From: Defluviicoccus sp.
GTDB lineage: Bacteria > Pseudomonadota > Alphaproteobacteria > MPNO01
NCBI GenBank assembly: GCA_022823775.1
Contig: JAJEHI010000140.1
Location: 1 to 64,000 of the forward strand
Length of the DNA stretch: 64,000 bases
Reading direction: 5' to 3'
The notes under the pieces are model-generated. The model was not told where the DNA came from and searched no databases. It saw only the letters and a list, made by a program, of their open reading frames with translations. The position numbers were made by a program, and so were the translations under genes. Of the stretch, positions 16,180 to 24,954 are shown piece after piece (the stretch's first letter is position 1; the number at the start of each line of letters is the position of its first letter).

Positions 16180-18501
16180 TCATGAGGCGGCGTCCCGTAT
16201 GGCGCGCCAGACCGTCTCGGGCGAGGCCGGCATGTCGATCCGGTCGATGCCGAGCGGCGCGAGCGCGTCGATGATCGCGCTGGTGACCGCCGGGAGCGCG
16301 CCGACCGTGCCCGCCTCCCCGGCGCCCTTGACGCCGAGCGGGTTGGTCTCCGTCGGCACCGGGTTGGCCTCGACCCTGAACCCGCACATGTCGTCCGCCC
16401 GCGGCATGGCGTAGTCCATGAAGGAGCCCGAGAGGTTCTGGCCCGAGTCCCGGTCGAAGACGATCCGCTCCATCACCGCCTGGCCGAGCCCCTGGGCGAC
16501 GCCGCCGTGGATCTGCCCCTTCAGCAGGAGCGGGTTGAGCACCGTGCCGACATCGTCGACGACGCTGTAATCGACGACCTCCACCGCGCCGGTATCGCGG
16601 TCGATTTCCACCTCGCAGACATGGCAGCCGTTGGGGAAGTTCTCGACCCTGGAAACATAACCCGCACCGGCTTCTAGTCCGGGCTCGATATCCGCCGGCA
16701 GCCGCGCCGGCAGATAGGCCGCCCGCGCGACCTCGACGAGCGTCACCGACCGGTCGGTGCCGGCGACGCGGAAGGCGCCGTCCGCGAACTCGATATCGGT
16801 CTCGGCGGCCTCCAGCATATGGCCCGCGATCGGCCTGGCCTGCTCGACGATTTTCTGCGAAGCGCGCAGCACCGCCGAGCCGCCGAGCGTCGCCGAGCGC
16901 GAGCCCCCGGTGCCGCCGCCGATCGAAAGCGCGTCCGAATCCCCTTCCTCGACGCGCAACGTCGCGGGGTCGAGGCCGAGCGACTGGGCGACGATCTGCT
17001 TGTAGATCGTCTCGTGCCCCTGGCCGTGGCTGATGGTGCCGACGAACAGGGTCGCGGTGCCGCTCGGATCGAAGCGCAGGAGCGCGCGTTCCTGGCCCGG
17101 CGCCGCCGCGCGCTCGATGGTGTTGGAAATCCCGATCCCGCGCAGCTTCCCGTTCGCCTTCGACCCCGCCCGCCGGTCCTCGAATGCCGCGTGGCCGGCG
17201 ATCTCGAGCGCGCGGTCGAGGTTCTTCTCGAACGCGCCGCAGTCGTAGTTGAACACCAGCCCGGTCCGGAACGGCATGGCGTCTTCCGGGATGGTGTTCT
17301 GGCGGCGGAGACCGACCGGGTCGCGGCCGAGCTGGCGGGCGGCCGCGTCGATCAGCTGCTCGATCGCATAGGCGGCTTCCGGCCGGCCGGCGCCGCGATA
17401 GGGGCAGGTCGAATTGGTGTTGGTGAAGACGCCGGCGGTCTCGACATGGATCGCGGGCGTGACATAGGTGCCCGCGAGGGTGCCGAGATTGGCCGTCGCC
17501 GGTCCGCCCGCCATGCTCGCCACATAGGCGCCGATATTGACCCGGGTCCGCACCCGCATCGCGAGGAAATTACCCTCGTCGTCGAGCGCGAGCGCCGCGT
17601 CGGTCACGTTGTCCCGGCCCTGGTGGTCGCTGATCAGCCCTTCAGAGCGCTCGCAGGTCCATTTCACCGGTCGTCCGACCTCGCGCGAGGCCCAGAGGAC
17701 GAGGATCTGCTCCGGATACATGCCGCCGCGCAGCCCGAAGCTGCCGCCGACATCGTTCGCGATCACCCGCACCCGGTTCTCCGGCAGCCGGAAGATGTCC
17801 TTCGCGAGCGCGCTCCTGATCCTGTGGGGGTAGTGGACCGCGGCGTAGAGCGTATGCCGTCCCGAACGGTCGACGTCGCCCACGAAGGCGCGCGGCTCCA
17901 TCGTGTTGGACGTCACCCGCGAGATGACGAAGCGACGCTCGACGATATGGGCGGCCTTCGCGAACCCGGCGTCCACGGCGTCGCGGTCGCCGAGCAGGTG
18001 GACGAAGCTCTCGTTGTCCGGCGCCTCGTCCCAGAGCGCCGGCACCGTCCCGGTATCGGCAAGCGCGGTATCGACGTTCGCGTCCAGCGGCTCGAAGTCG
18101 ACGAGGATCGTCTCGGCGGCATCCCTGGCCTGCGCCAGGGTGTCGGCGATCACGACGGCGACCGCCTCGCCGACGTGCACCGCCCGGTCGATCGCGAGCG
18201 GGGCGAAGGGCGGGCGGATCATCGGCGTCCCGTCGCGGGCCTTGAGGACGAGCTGGGCCTGGATCGTGCCGAGCCCCGACGCCGCGTAGTCGGCGCCGGT
18301 GAGCACGGCATGAACGCCCGGCATGGCGCGCGCGTCTTCGGCATCAATGCCGCGGATCGCCGCGTGGGCGTGGGGAGACCGGAGGATGTGGGCGCGGCAG
18401 AGCCCCGGCAGGTCGATGTCGTCGACATACCGCCCGCCGCCCGAAAGAAGCCGCGGATCCTCCGTCCGCGGCACCGAATTGCCGATGTCGAACTCGCCCA
18501 T
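16180..18501 (-). CDS. Molybdopterin-binding large subunit, xanthine dehydrogenase/CoxL family
   Basis: This 773-residue protein is the molybdenum-cofactor subunit of a xanthine dehydrogenase/aldehyde oxidase-type hydroxylase. Domain 1 starts with RTEDPRLLSGGGRYVDDI; the Moco domain has GGSFGLRGGMYPEQ near 250, CPYRGAGRPEAAYAIEQ near 370 and the catalytic Glu in GVKGAGEAGTVGA close to the C-terminus. The CoxL-specific AYXCSFR loop was not seen, so this is not a form I CO dehydrogenase. The usual FAD (CoxM) and 2Fe-2S (CoxS) partners are not adjacent. Substrate unknown. Confidence 0.88.
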   Translation of the reverse strand: MGEFDIGNSVPRTEDPRLLSGGGRYVDDIDLPGLCRAHILRSPHAHAAIRGIDAEDARAMPGVHAVLTGADYAASGLGTIQAQLVLKARDGTPMIRPPFAPLAIDRAVHVGEAVAVVIADTLAQARDAAETILVDFEPLDANVDTALADTGTVPALWDEAPDNESFVHLLGDRDAVDAGFAKAAHIVERRFVISRVTSNTMEPRAFVGDVDRSGRHTLYAAVHYPHRIRSALAKDIFRLPENRVRVIANDVGGSFGLRGGMYPEQILVLWASREVGRPVKWTCERSEGLISDHQGRDNVTDAALALDDEGNFLAMRVRTRVNIGAYVASMAGGPATANLGTLAGTYVTPAIHVETAGVFTNTNSTCPYRGAGRPEAAYAIEQLIDAAARQLGRDPVGLRRQNTIPEDAMPFRTGLVFNYDCGAFEKNLDRALEIAGHAAFEDRRAGSKANGKLRGIGISNTIERAAAPGQERALLRFDPSGTATLFVGTISHGQGHETIYKQIVAQSLGLDPATLRVEEGDSDALSIGGGTGGSRSATLGGSAVLRASQKIVEQARPIAGHMLEAAETDIEFADGAFRVAGTDRSVTLVEVARAAYLPARLPADIEPGLEAGAGYVSRVENFPNGCHVCEVEIDRDTGAVEVVDYSVVDDVGTVLNPLLLKGQIHGGVAQGLGQAVMERIVFDRDSGQNLSGSFMDYAMPRADDMCGFRVEANPVPTETNPLGVKGAGEAGTVGALPAVTSAIIDALAPLGIDRIDMPASPETVWRAIRDAAS

Positions 18502-18573
18502 GCCCGTCCTTCTCCTGCTTGCCGGGAAACCGCGCTACTATGCGGCGTCAAACTAGCAGCGGGGAGAGCGCGG

Positions 18574-19320
18574 GTGAAACTTGAGGGGCAGGTCGCGATC
18601 GTCACGGGCGCGGGACGCAATATCGGCGAGCGGATCGCCGAGGTCCTGGCCGAGGACGGGGCGAAAATCGCGGTGGTCGATCTCGACCGGGGGCGCGCCG
18701 AGCAGGCAGCGCGGAGTCTCGCCGATGCCGGCCGCGAAGCCGAGGCCTTCGTCGCCGACGTGTCCGACAACGAGGCGGTCCGGTCGCTGGTCGCGGCGGT
18801 AGTCGAGCGGTTCGGGCGCATCGACATCCTGGTCAACAACGTCGCGATCTCGGACAACCGCCACGTGCTCGAAATCACCGAGCGGGAATGGGACGACACC
18901 ATCCGGATCACCCTCAAGGCGCCCTTCCTGATGGCGAAGCACGTCGCGCACCACATGGTCGACAACGGGATCGCCGGCAAGATCGTCAATATCGGCTCGA
19001 CGTCCGGCTATCGCGGGCGCGGCAGCGCCTGCGCCTACTCCGCAGCCAAGGGCGGGGTCGCGAATCTCACCCGGTCGCTCGCCTTCCAGCTCGCGCCGCA
19101 CGGAATCCGGGTCAACTCGGTCTCGCCCAACCGCACCGGCTCCCCGGTCGGCATTCAGGAAGTCGACCCCGACCGCTACTTCAAGAACCTGGTCAACCGG
19201 CCCGGCGTTCCCGACGACACCGCGCAGGTGGTGGCGTTCCTCTGCACCGAAGGCGCGAGCTTCATCTGCGGCGAGAACATCTTCGCCGACGGCGGCGTGA
19301 TGGCGATGGAGGCGAGCTGA
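18574..19320 (+). CDS. SDR family oxidoreductase
   Basis: A classical short-chain dehydrogenase of 248 residues. The coenzyme loop is TGAGRNIGERIAE (9-21), NNVAIS replaces the usual NNAG, the catalytic Ser is in NIGSTSGY and the catalytic Tyr/Lys in YSAAKGG near 155. The C-terminus FICGENIFADGGVMA is the SDR FabG-like dimer strand. Start is GTG at 18574 after a GGGGAG ribosome binding site. It is divergent from the CoxL-like gene across about 70 bp, so they may share a control region. Substrate unknown. Confidence 0.9.
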   Translation: MKLEGQVAIVTGAGRNIGERIAEVLAEDGAKIAVVDLDRGRAEQAARSLADAGREAEAFVADVSDNEAVRSLVAAVVERFGRIDILVNNVAISDNRHVLEITEREWDDTIRITLKAPFLMAKHVAHHMVDNGIAGKIVNIGSTSGYRGRGSACAYSAAKGGVANLTRSLAFQLAPHGIRVNSVSPNRTGSPVGIQEVDPDRYFKNLVNRPGVPDDTAQVVAFLCTEGASFICGENIFADGGVMAMEAS

Positions 19321-19347
19321 CCGGGGATTCCGCGCAAGCGGCAGGTC

Positions 19348-19416
19348 CTACGCCGCCCAAGGGTCGACGGTCTTCAATCCGGCCCCGGAATCCCCATTCG
19401 TCTCCACCGGAATCAT
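19348..19416 (-). pseudogene. Remnant of a PIN-domain (VapC/FitB) toxin start
   Basis: An ATG at 19416 overlaps the antitoxin stop as ATGA, exactly where a FitB/VapC toxin should start. It reads MIPVETNGDS and ends at a TAG after 22 codons. PIN toxins of this group start MILLDTNVIS, so five of ten residues match and two are similar (including the metal-binding Asp changed to Glu). The rest of the toxin is gone, and the SDR gene ends 28 bp further on. This is an inference from a short match. Confidence 0.4.
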
Positions 19417-19673
19417 TCAAGATCGACCGGGTGCCCCCGGCCGGGGGCGCGTTGCGCAAAGCCCGCAGATTGCTTTTCCGTCAACCCCGCGCGGCGACCG
19501 ATGGCGGTCAGCAGAGACCCCAACCCGACCCGCCCTTCCGGCAGGACCGCTTCCTCCAGGATGGCGCGCGCCTCCGCCTCGATGCTGCGGCCGCGAAGGG
19601 CTGCCCGGACGCGCAAGGCGCGATGCACCTCGCCGGGCACGTTGCGGACGGTCAGTGTGGCCATAGTCGTCAA
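19413..19673 (-). CDS. FitA/VapB-type ribbon-helix-helix antitoxin, orphan
   Basis: An 86-residue Arc/MetJ-type protein of the FitA antitoxin family: MATLTVRNVPGEVHRALRVR forms the DNA-binding ribbon and first helix, followed by GRSIEAEARAILEEAV, the second half of the ribbon-helix-helix fold. The C-terminal tail would normally neutralise a PIN-domain RNase toxin. Start could be codon 1 or the second ATG (MATL). No intact toxin follows; see the remnant at 19348-19416. It may survive as a solitary repressor or as an antitoxin against another module. Confidence 0.8.
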   Translation of the reverse strand: MTTMATLTVRNVPGEVHRALRVRAALRGRSIEAEARAILEEAVLPEGRVGLGSLLTAIGRRAGLTEKQSAGFAQRAPGRGHPVDLE

Positions 19674-19700
19674 CCCGCAGTGCTTTCGTTGCTCGAGAGG

Positions 19701-19807
19701 CCCCTCACCCCGGCCCTCTCCCCGCGGGGAGAGGGGGAATCTGCTCGCCGGCGCCTCCTCCTTACCTTACCTTATCCCCTCCCGCTGGCGGGAGGGGCGG
19801 GGGAGGG
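19701..19807. repeat. Bipartite palindromic intergenic repeat, copy 2 (inverted)
   Basis: This element carries hairpins at about 19714-19735 (CCCTCTCCCC / GGGGAGAGGG, loop GC) and 19777-19798 (CCCCTCCCGC / GCGGGAGGGG, loop TG), with CCTTACCTTACCTTA between them. Its reverse complement matches the copy at 6154-6254 in hairpins, order and spacer word. It lies between the antitoxin gene and the dehydrogenase that ends at 19812, both on the minus strand. Confidence 0.85.
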
Positions 19808-19811
19808 CCGC

Positions 19812-20660
19812 TCACCCCGGCTGCCGGTCCTTCGGCACCGCGCCCTCGCCGGACCAGTCGGGCGGGTCGCTCGCCTTTATCCGCCGGGCCTCCTTGACCA
19901 TCTCGCGGATCTGGCCCGCGAGCGGCATCGACTCGCCGAGCCCGTCGGCCATCTGCGAGACGATCTGCATGTCCTTGAGCGCCCAGGTGAAGGTCATGCG
20001 GTCCCAGTCCTCCAGCGTGGCCGACTTCGCGGAGCTGATCAGCAGCGCGTCGCGCAACTTCACGAGGTCCGCGCCGAAGGATTCGGCGAGCCGCCCTGCC
20101 TCGATCAGCCCGACGCCGGTAATCCACATCAGGAAATTGTTCATCGCCTTGCCGAACTGGCCGTGCCCCACCGGGCCGAGATGGGCGATATCCGAGCAGA
20201 AAGTTTCGAACACCGGCCGCGAGCGCTCCACGACCGCATCCGTGCCGCCCACCAACGCCAGCAGCGTCCCCTCGTCCGCCGCCCACCGGCCGCGGCAGAT
20301 CGGGGCGTCGAGCACGTCGATCCCCCTCTCGGCGGCGCTCTCGGCGACCGTCCGCACCGTCTCCGGCGAGGAGGTCGAGCAGACCGCGATGCAGGACCCG
20401 GGAGCCATCGCACCGATCAGCCCGTCCGCGCCCATGGCGACCTCGACGGTTTCCGCATCGAAGCCGACCGCGACGATCGCGTAATCGACGTTCCGGCCGA
20501 GCTCGGCTGAGGAAGCGAACGGAGTCGCTCCCGCCTCTTCCGCCTTCGCAAGCTGGGCCGGGTCGATGTCCGTCGCCGAAACGGGAAACCCGGCCTTGAC
20601 GAGATGCCCGATCATGGCGAGCCCCATCCGGCCCGGCCCGACGATGCCGACGCGATCCAT
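19812..20660 (-). CDS. NAD(P)-dependent beta-hydroxyacid dehydrogenase family protein
   Basis: This 282-residue enzyme belongs to the 3-hydroxyisobutyrate/tartronate-semialdehyde dehydrogenase family. The Rossmann loop is GIVGPGRMGLAMIGHL (5-20), the substrate-binding region is CSTSSPETVR..DAPICRGRWAADEGTL near 95-130, and the catalytic Lys is in GHGQFGKAMNNFLMW near 168. It starts 23 bp after the hydantoinase B gene and looks like the last gene of that operon, which suggests that it oxidises or reduces a product of that pathway; this is inference. Confidence 0.88.
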   Translation of the reverse strand: MDRVGIVGPGRMGLAMIGHLVKAGFPVSATDIDPAQLAKAEEAGATPFASSAELGRNVDYAIVAVGFDAETVEVAMGADGLIGAMAPGSCIAVCSTSSPETVRTVAESAAERGIDVLDAPICRGRWAADEGTLLALVGGTDAVVERSRPVFETFCSDIAHLGPVGHGQFGKAMNNFLMWITGVGLIEAGRLAESFGADLVKLRDALLISSAKSATLEDWDRMTFTWALKDMQIVSQMADGLGESMPLAGQIREMVKEARRIKASDPPDWSGEGAVPKDRQPG

Positions 20661-20683
20661 GCTGCTTGCTCCCTCGGTTGCGG

Positions 20684-22339
20684 TTAGCGTCCGTATTCGC
20701 GTTTCGCCGCCGATCCCGTGACGTAGCCCTCGGCGATGTCGCGGGCGACGGCCGCCGGGTCGCGCGCGGCCGGCTCGCCGTAACCGCCCCCCGCCGCGGT
20801 TTCCAGCAGGAAGCGTTCCCCGGCGGCGAGCTCGAACCGGCCGGCGGGGGGTGTTTCTTCCTCCATCGCGCTGCCGTAGCGGATGACGAACCGGCTGCCC
20901 CGGCCGTCCCTGCCCCCGCCCAGCCCCACCGGCGGAAACCGTGCCCGGTCGTAGCGCCGGATCACCACGGCGTCCTGCAGGAGCTCGTATTCGCGCCTGA
21001 GCCCGAGCCCGCCGCGCCAGGTCCCGGCGCCGCCAGAGTCGACCATCAGCTCGAAGCGCGGGATGCGGCAGGGAAACTCGGATTCGATGATCTCGATGGG
21101 CGTGATGTGGAGGTTCGAGAGATGGGTCGCGCAGGCCGAGGCCCCGTCATGTCCCGCCCCGCCGCCATAGGCCGAGCCGATGATCTCGTATTGCAGGTTG
21201 GCCTGGCCCTCGCGCCCGCCCTGGAGCCACTGGATCATCACCGCCCCGCTCGATGCCGCGTTGGCGACCGCGCGGTCGGGCTTGAAGGCGGAGAGGGCTT
21301 CGAGAATCACGTCGACCAGCTTGAGGTTGGCCATCTGGTAGCTGGAGACCGGCGCCGGCGCGGTCGCGTTGGTGATCGTGTCGGGAGCGTAGACGAAACG
21401 CACCGCCTCGCGCATGCCGTCGTTGAACTGGAGGTCCGGGCCGAGGCAGCCGATCAGGGCGTAGAAGCAGCACGCTTCGACCATCGAGGGGCGGAGGTTG
21501 ATCGGGCCTTTCGCCTGGCGATCGGCGGCGCCGAAGTCGAAGGTCGCCGTGTCCCCTGCCACCGTTACCGTGCAGGCGAAGCGTACCGGCCGGTCGCGCT
21601 CTACCCCGTCCGAATCCATGTAGCCCTCGGCGGACGCCGTCCCGTCGGGCAGCGCGGCGATCGCCTCCCTGAGCGCCGATGCCGCGCCCGCGAGGATGGC
21701 GGCGAAGGCTTCCCTGACGGTCTCGCCGCCGAAACGCCCGCAGATTTCCCGGATTCGCTCGACGCCGAGCCGGGTCGCGGCGATCTGGGCGCGCATGTCG
21801 CCCCGCACCAGCTCCGGCTGGCGGCTGTTGGTCAGGATCAGCCGTTCGAGATCGTCCTTGTACCGCCCGGCCTCGGCGATGCGGATCGGCGGCAGCAGGA
21901 GCCCTTCGTGGTAGATCTCGGTCGCGTTGGCCGAGGTGCTGCCCGGGTTGGTGCCGCCGATATCGGCCTTGTGCGCGATCGAGCCCGCGAAGCCGACCAG
22001 CCCGCCGTCCGCGAAGATCGGGGCGACGAATGCCATGTCCGAAACATGCGGCAGGCCACCCTCGTAGGGATGGTTGCAGACGAACATGTCGCCGTCGGCG
22101 AGCCCGTCCGCGCCGTATATCTCGACGATCCGCCCGACGAGGTGCTTGTAGACCGGGGCATGGAAGAACATCGGCGGCGCGACGATCAGCCCGCCCGCGG
22201 CGTCGACGATGACGCAGCTGAAGTCCCGGGATTCCCGGATGATCGTCGAATAGCCCGACCGGTAGAAATGGTAGTGCATCTCCTCGACGAGGCCGGCCAC
22301 CTTGTTGCGCAGGATCTGGACGGTCACCGGATCAACCAT
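20684..22339 (-). CDS. Hydantoinase B/oxoprolinase family protein
   Basis: The 551-residue HyuB-type subunit of an ATP-dependent hydantoinase, oxoprolinase or acetone-carboxylase-like enzyme. Family features include SVDFSCVIVD-like text at ESRDFSCVIVDAAGGL, FVCNHPYEGGLPHVSDM near 110, HKADIGGTNPGS near 150 and a Gly-rich end (GGGYGEPAARDP). The ATG at 22339 overlaps the hyuA stop by 8 bp, indicating coupling and a stoichiometric A/B complex. The substrate (hydantoin, 5-oxoproline or other) cannot be set from the sequence. Confidence 0.92.
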   Translation of the reverse strand: MVDPVTVQILRNKVAGLVEEMHYHFYRSGYSTIIRESRDFSCVIVDAAGGLIVAPPMFFHAPVYKHLVGRIVEIYGADGLADGDMFVCNHPYEGGLPHVSDMAFVAPIFADGGLVGFAGSIAHKADIGGTNPGSTSANATEIYHEGLLLPPIRIAEAGRYKDDLERLILTNSRQPELVRGDMRAQIAATRLGVERIREICGRFGGETVREAFAAILAGAASALREAIAALPDGTASAEGYMDSDGVERDRPVRFACTVTVAGDTATFDFGAADRQAKGPINLRPSMVEACCFYALIGCLGPDLQFNDGMREAVRFVYAPDTITNATAPAPVSSYQMANLKLVDVILEALSAFKPDRAVANAASSGAVMIQWLQGGREGQANLQYEIIGSAYGGGAGHDGASACATHLSNLHITPIEIIESEFPCRIPRFELMVDSGGAGTWRGGLGLRREYELLQDAVVIRRYDRARFPPVGLGGGRDGRGSRFVIRYGSAMEEETPPAGRFELAAGERFLLETAAGGGYGEPAARDPAAVARDIAEGYVTGSAAKREYGR

Positions 22340-24422
22340 GGCCGCGCTCCAGCACGAGGTTGCGGTGCCCGTCCACCGAAGCCGTCCAGCCCGGGGGCAC
22401 GGTCGTCGTTGCGTCGAACTGCTCGACGATGGCGGGGCCGGCGAAGCGAACCCCCGGGGCGAGCGCGGCGCGGTCGACGAGAACCGTCGCCGTGGGGCGT
22501 CCGCCGTCGAAATGGACCGCCCGTTCGCCCAGGACCGCCGCTTCCGGCAGGGTGGCTCCCGGCGCGGTCTCCGCGGCCGGCCGGTACTTCGGGACATCCA
22601 CCGTGACGCGGAGCCGGTAGCTCACGATTTCCACGTCCTTTTCCCGTGCCGCGTGGCCGTGGATACGGGCGTGGGCGGCATCGAACCGGGTTCGCGCCTC
22701 CGCCATGCCGGCATCGTCGAGTCCCCCCTCGCCGAGCCCGTCGAGCGGCACGCGCAACTCATAGCCCTGGCCGACATAGCGGAGGTCGAGCTCGCGGAGA
22801 TGGCGCGCGGCGGCGGGGTCGAGTCCCTCGGCGACCAGCTCCTCGGCCGCGCGGGTTTCCAACTCGGCGAACGCCGCTTCCGCATGCGCCGGCGTCACCT
22901 GCCCGAGCGGGCGTAGTTCCGAGCGGACATAGTCGTGAACCACGTCGGAGCACAGCAACCCGAGCGCCGAGAACGCGCCCGGCCTCTCCGGCACCAGGAT
23001 GCGCCGCATGCCGAGCTCCTCCGCGACGGAGGCCGCATGGACCGCCCCCGCCCCGCCGAACGGCAACAGCGTGAAGTCGTGCGGGTCGACGCCGCGCTTT
23101 GCCGCGACCACGCGGACCTCGTCGGCCATGCGCATGTCGACGATGCGCCGGATGCCGAGGGCCGCTTCGTGGATGTCCATGCCGAGCGGCTGGGCGATCC
23201 GGCTCTCCAGCGCGGCGCGCGCCGCGTCGAGGTCGAGGGTCTGCGCGCCGCCGAGCAGATGGGCGGGGTTGAGGTAGCCGCAGAGAATGTCCGCGTCGGT
23301 CACCGTCGGCTCGCTTCCGCCCTTGCCGTAGCACGCCGGGCCGGGATCGGCGCCCGCGCTGCGCGGCCCGACGGAAAGGAGCCCCGCCCCGTCGATCCAC
23401 GCGACCGACCCGCCGCCGGCCGAGATCGTGGTGAGGTCGAGCGTCGGAACCGCGATGGGCCGCCGTCCGATCTCGCTTTCGGTGACTTCCAGCGGCGCGC
23501 CGCCCTCGATGAAGGCGATGTCGCAGCTGGTCCCGCCCATGTCGAGCGTGACCAGCCCGGCGTCGGCCTCGTCCGGGGCGAGCCAGGCGCTTGCCCGGGC
23601 GCCGGCCGCGGGGCCGGACAGCATCGTGTGGACGGTCTTGCCGCCCGCGATCGCCGCGGAGAACGGCATCACCCCGCCGTTCGATTGCATGAGGAAGCGC
23701 TGCGGCGTCTCGACCCCCGCCGCGTCGAGCCCGTCGGCGAGATCGCCGATATAACGCACCAGGACCGGTTCGAGATAGGCGTTGAGGAGCGTGGTCGACA
23801 TGCGGGGCCATTCGCGCAACCGCGGCAGCACGGCGCTGGACAGCGAGATCGTCGCCTCCGGGAATTCCTCGCGCAGGATCCGCCCCGTGGCTCTCTCGTG
23901 CGCTGGATTCATGAACGAGAACAGGTAACACACGGCGACGGCCTCGACGCCCGCCTGCCGCAGCGACCGCGCCGCCCGCCGGACCGCCTCCTCATCCAGC
24001 GGCGCGAGCTCGTTGCCTCGGTAGTCGATGCGTCCCGGGATCTCGCGGGTGAGGCTTTGCGGCGCGATGGGATCGGGACGCTTGAAGAAGTAATCGAACG
24101 GGTTGCCGTCGCGCGCCTGCGACTGGACCTCCTGGATGGCGCGGTAGCCTTGGGCGATCAGCATCCCCACCCGGGCGCCCCGCATCTCGAGGAGCGCGTT
24201 GGTGGTGATCGTGGTGCCGTGCGCGAAGAAGCCGATATCTTCCGGCGCCGCTCCTCGCCCCACCAGGCGAGCGAGGCCGTCGAGCACTGCCGCCGCCGGG
24301 TTGGCCGGGGTGCTCGGGACCTTCTCGATCAGGATGCGGCCGCTGTCGGCGTCGAGCAGGACGAGGTCCGTGTGGGTTCCGCCGACATCGACGCCGAGAC
24401 GCCAGGGCGCGCCGCCGCTCAC
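22332..24422 (-). CDS. Hydantoinase A/oxoprolinase family protein
   Basis: The 696-residue HyuA-type ATP-binding subunit with an actin-like fold. The phosphate-1 loop is LGVDVGGTHTDLVLLD (9-24), followed by FFAHGTTITTNALLEMRGARVG (split near 65-85) and VTLDMGGTSCDIAFIEGG near 290, the second phosphate loop. It should use ATP to activate the carbonyl of a cyclic amide or related substrate for HyuB. Length suits the family (about 690). It starts 15 bp after the stop of the His-tailed protein gene, so four genes from 24878 to 19812 look like one operon. Confidence 0.92.
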   Translation of the reverse strand: MSGGAPWRLGVDVGGTHTDLVLLDADSGRILIEKVPSTPANPAAAVLDGLARLVGRGAAPEDIGFFAHGTTITTNALLEMRGARVGMLIAQGYRAIQEVQSQARDGNPFDYFFKRPDPIAPQSLTREIPGRIDYRGNELAPLDEEAVRRAARSLRQAGVEAVAVCYLFSFMNPAHERATGRILREEFPEATISLSSAVLPRLREWPRMSTTLLNAYLEPVLVRYIGDLADGLDAAGVETPQRFLMQSNGGVMPFSAAIAGGKTVHTMLSGPAAGARASAWLAPDEADAGLVTLDMGGTSCDIAFIEGGAPLEVTESEIGRRPIAVPTLDLTTISAGGGSVAWIDGAGLLSVGPRSAGADPGPACYGKGGSEPTVTDADILCGYLNPAHLLGGAQTLDLDAARAALESRIAQPLGMDIHEAALGIRRIVDMRMADEVRVVAAKRGVDPHDFTLLPFGGAGAVHAASVAEELGMRRILVPERPGAFSALGLLCSDVVHDYVRSELRPLGQVTPAHAEAAFAELETRAAEELVAEGLDPAAARHLRELDLRYVGQGYELRVPLDGLGEGGLDDAGMAEARTRFDAAHARIHGHAAREKDVEIVSYRLRVTVDVPKYRPAAETAPGATLPEAAVLGERAVHFDGGRPTATVLVDRAALAPGVRFAGPAIVEQFDATTTVPPGWTASVDGHRNLVLERGHG

Positions 24423-24437
24423 CCCCGGGCCCCGCGC

Positions 24438-24878
24438 CTAGTGGTCATGGTGGTGGTGATGATGGTCGGTCTTGACCAGGGCCGAGCGCGGCAAGGCGCG
24501 CTCGATTTCGCGGTGGAGCGCCGCCAGTTGCGGCCCGGTGACGGTGAAGCCGAGATCGAACCCGAACATTCGCGCGACCAGGATCACCTCGCCGTCCTCC
24601 AGCCCGCGCACCAGGCCGACGTCGGATGTCTCGATGGGCTCGGCGAGGACCCGGTCGGTGTTGCCGAAGAAACGGGGCGTGACGTCCGGGCGCCGCGCCG
24701 CGGCCTGGCCGCCCAGCCCGGCGAGATAGGCGATCGTCCGTTCCAGATCGTCCGCGCGGCAAACGATCCTGGCGCCGTCCCCCGCGGCATCGCGAACGTC
24801 GAAGGAAACGCTCGCGCCGTCCGGCGACACCGACGGATTCTCCAGCCGGTCGAGTTCGATTTCGGTCGGTTCGGACAT
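24438..24878 (-). CDS. Uncharacterised protein with a natural histidine tail
   Basis: I do not recognise this 146-residue protein. It is acidic in the first half, has no signal peptide or membrane segment, and ends DHHHHHHDH, with seven His in the last nine residues. Such a tail could bind Ni, Zn or Co. The central part (RPDVTPRFFGNTDRVLAEPI, then GEVILVARMFGFDLGFTVTG) looks like a small alpha+beta domain. It is the first gene of the hydantoinase operon, so a role in metal supply to HyuA/HyuB is conceivable but unproven. Codon use matches its neighbours. Confidence 0.7.
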   Translation of the reverse strand: MSEPTEIELDRLENPSVSPDGASVSFDVRDAAGDGARIVCRADDLERTIAYLAGLGGQAAARRPDVTPRFFGNTDRVLAEPIETSDVGLVRGLEDGEVILVARMFGFDLGFTVTGPQLAALHREIERALPRSALVKTDHHHHHHDH

Positions 24879-24954
24879 TCTTCCATCGCCCCCCGGCTTG
24901 TGCGGGCGGGAGTGTGCCGGCCCGGAACCGGCGGTTCAACGCCCGCCCGCCGCT

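Noticed and set aside
16180-18501. Carbon monoxide dehydrogenase large subunit (form I CoxL)
   Set aside because: The AYXCSFR active-site loop was not found and coxM/coxS are missing, so only a family-level call is given.
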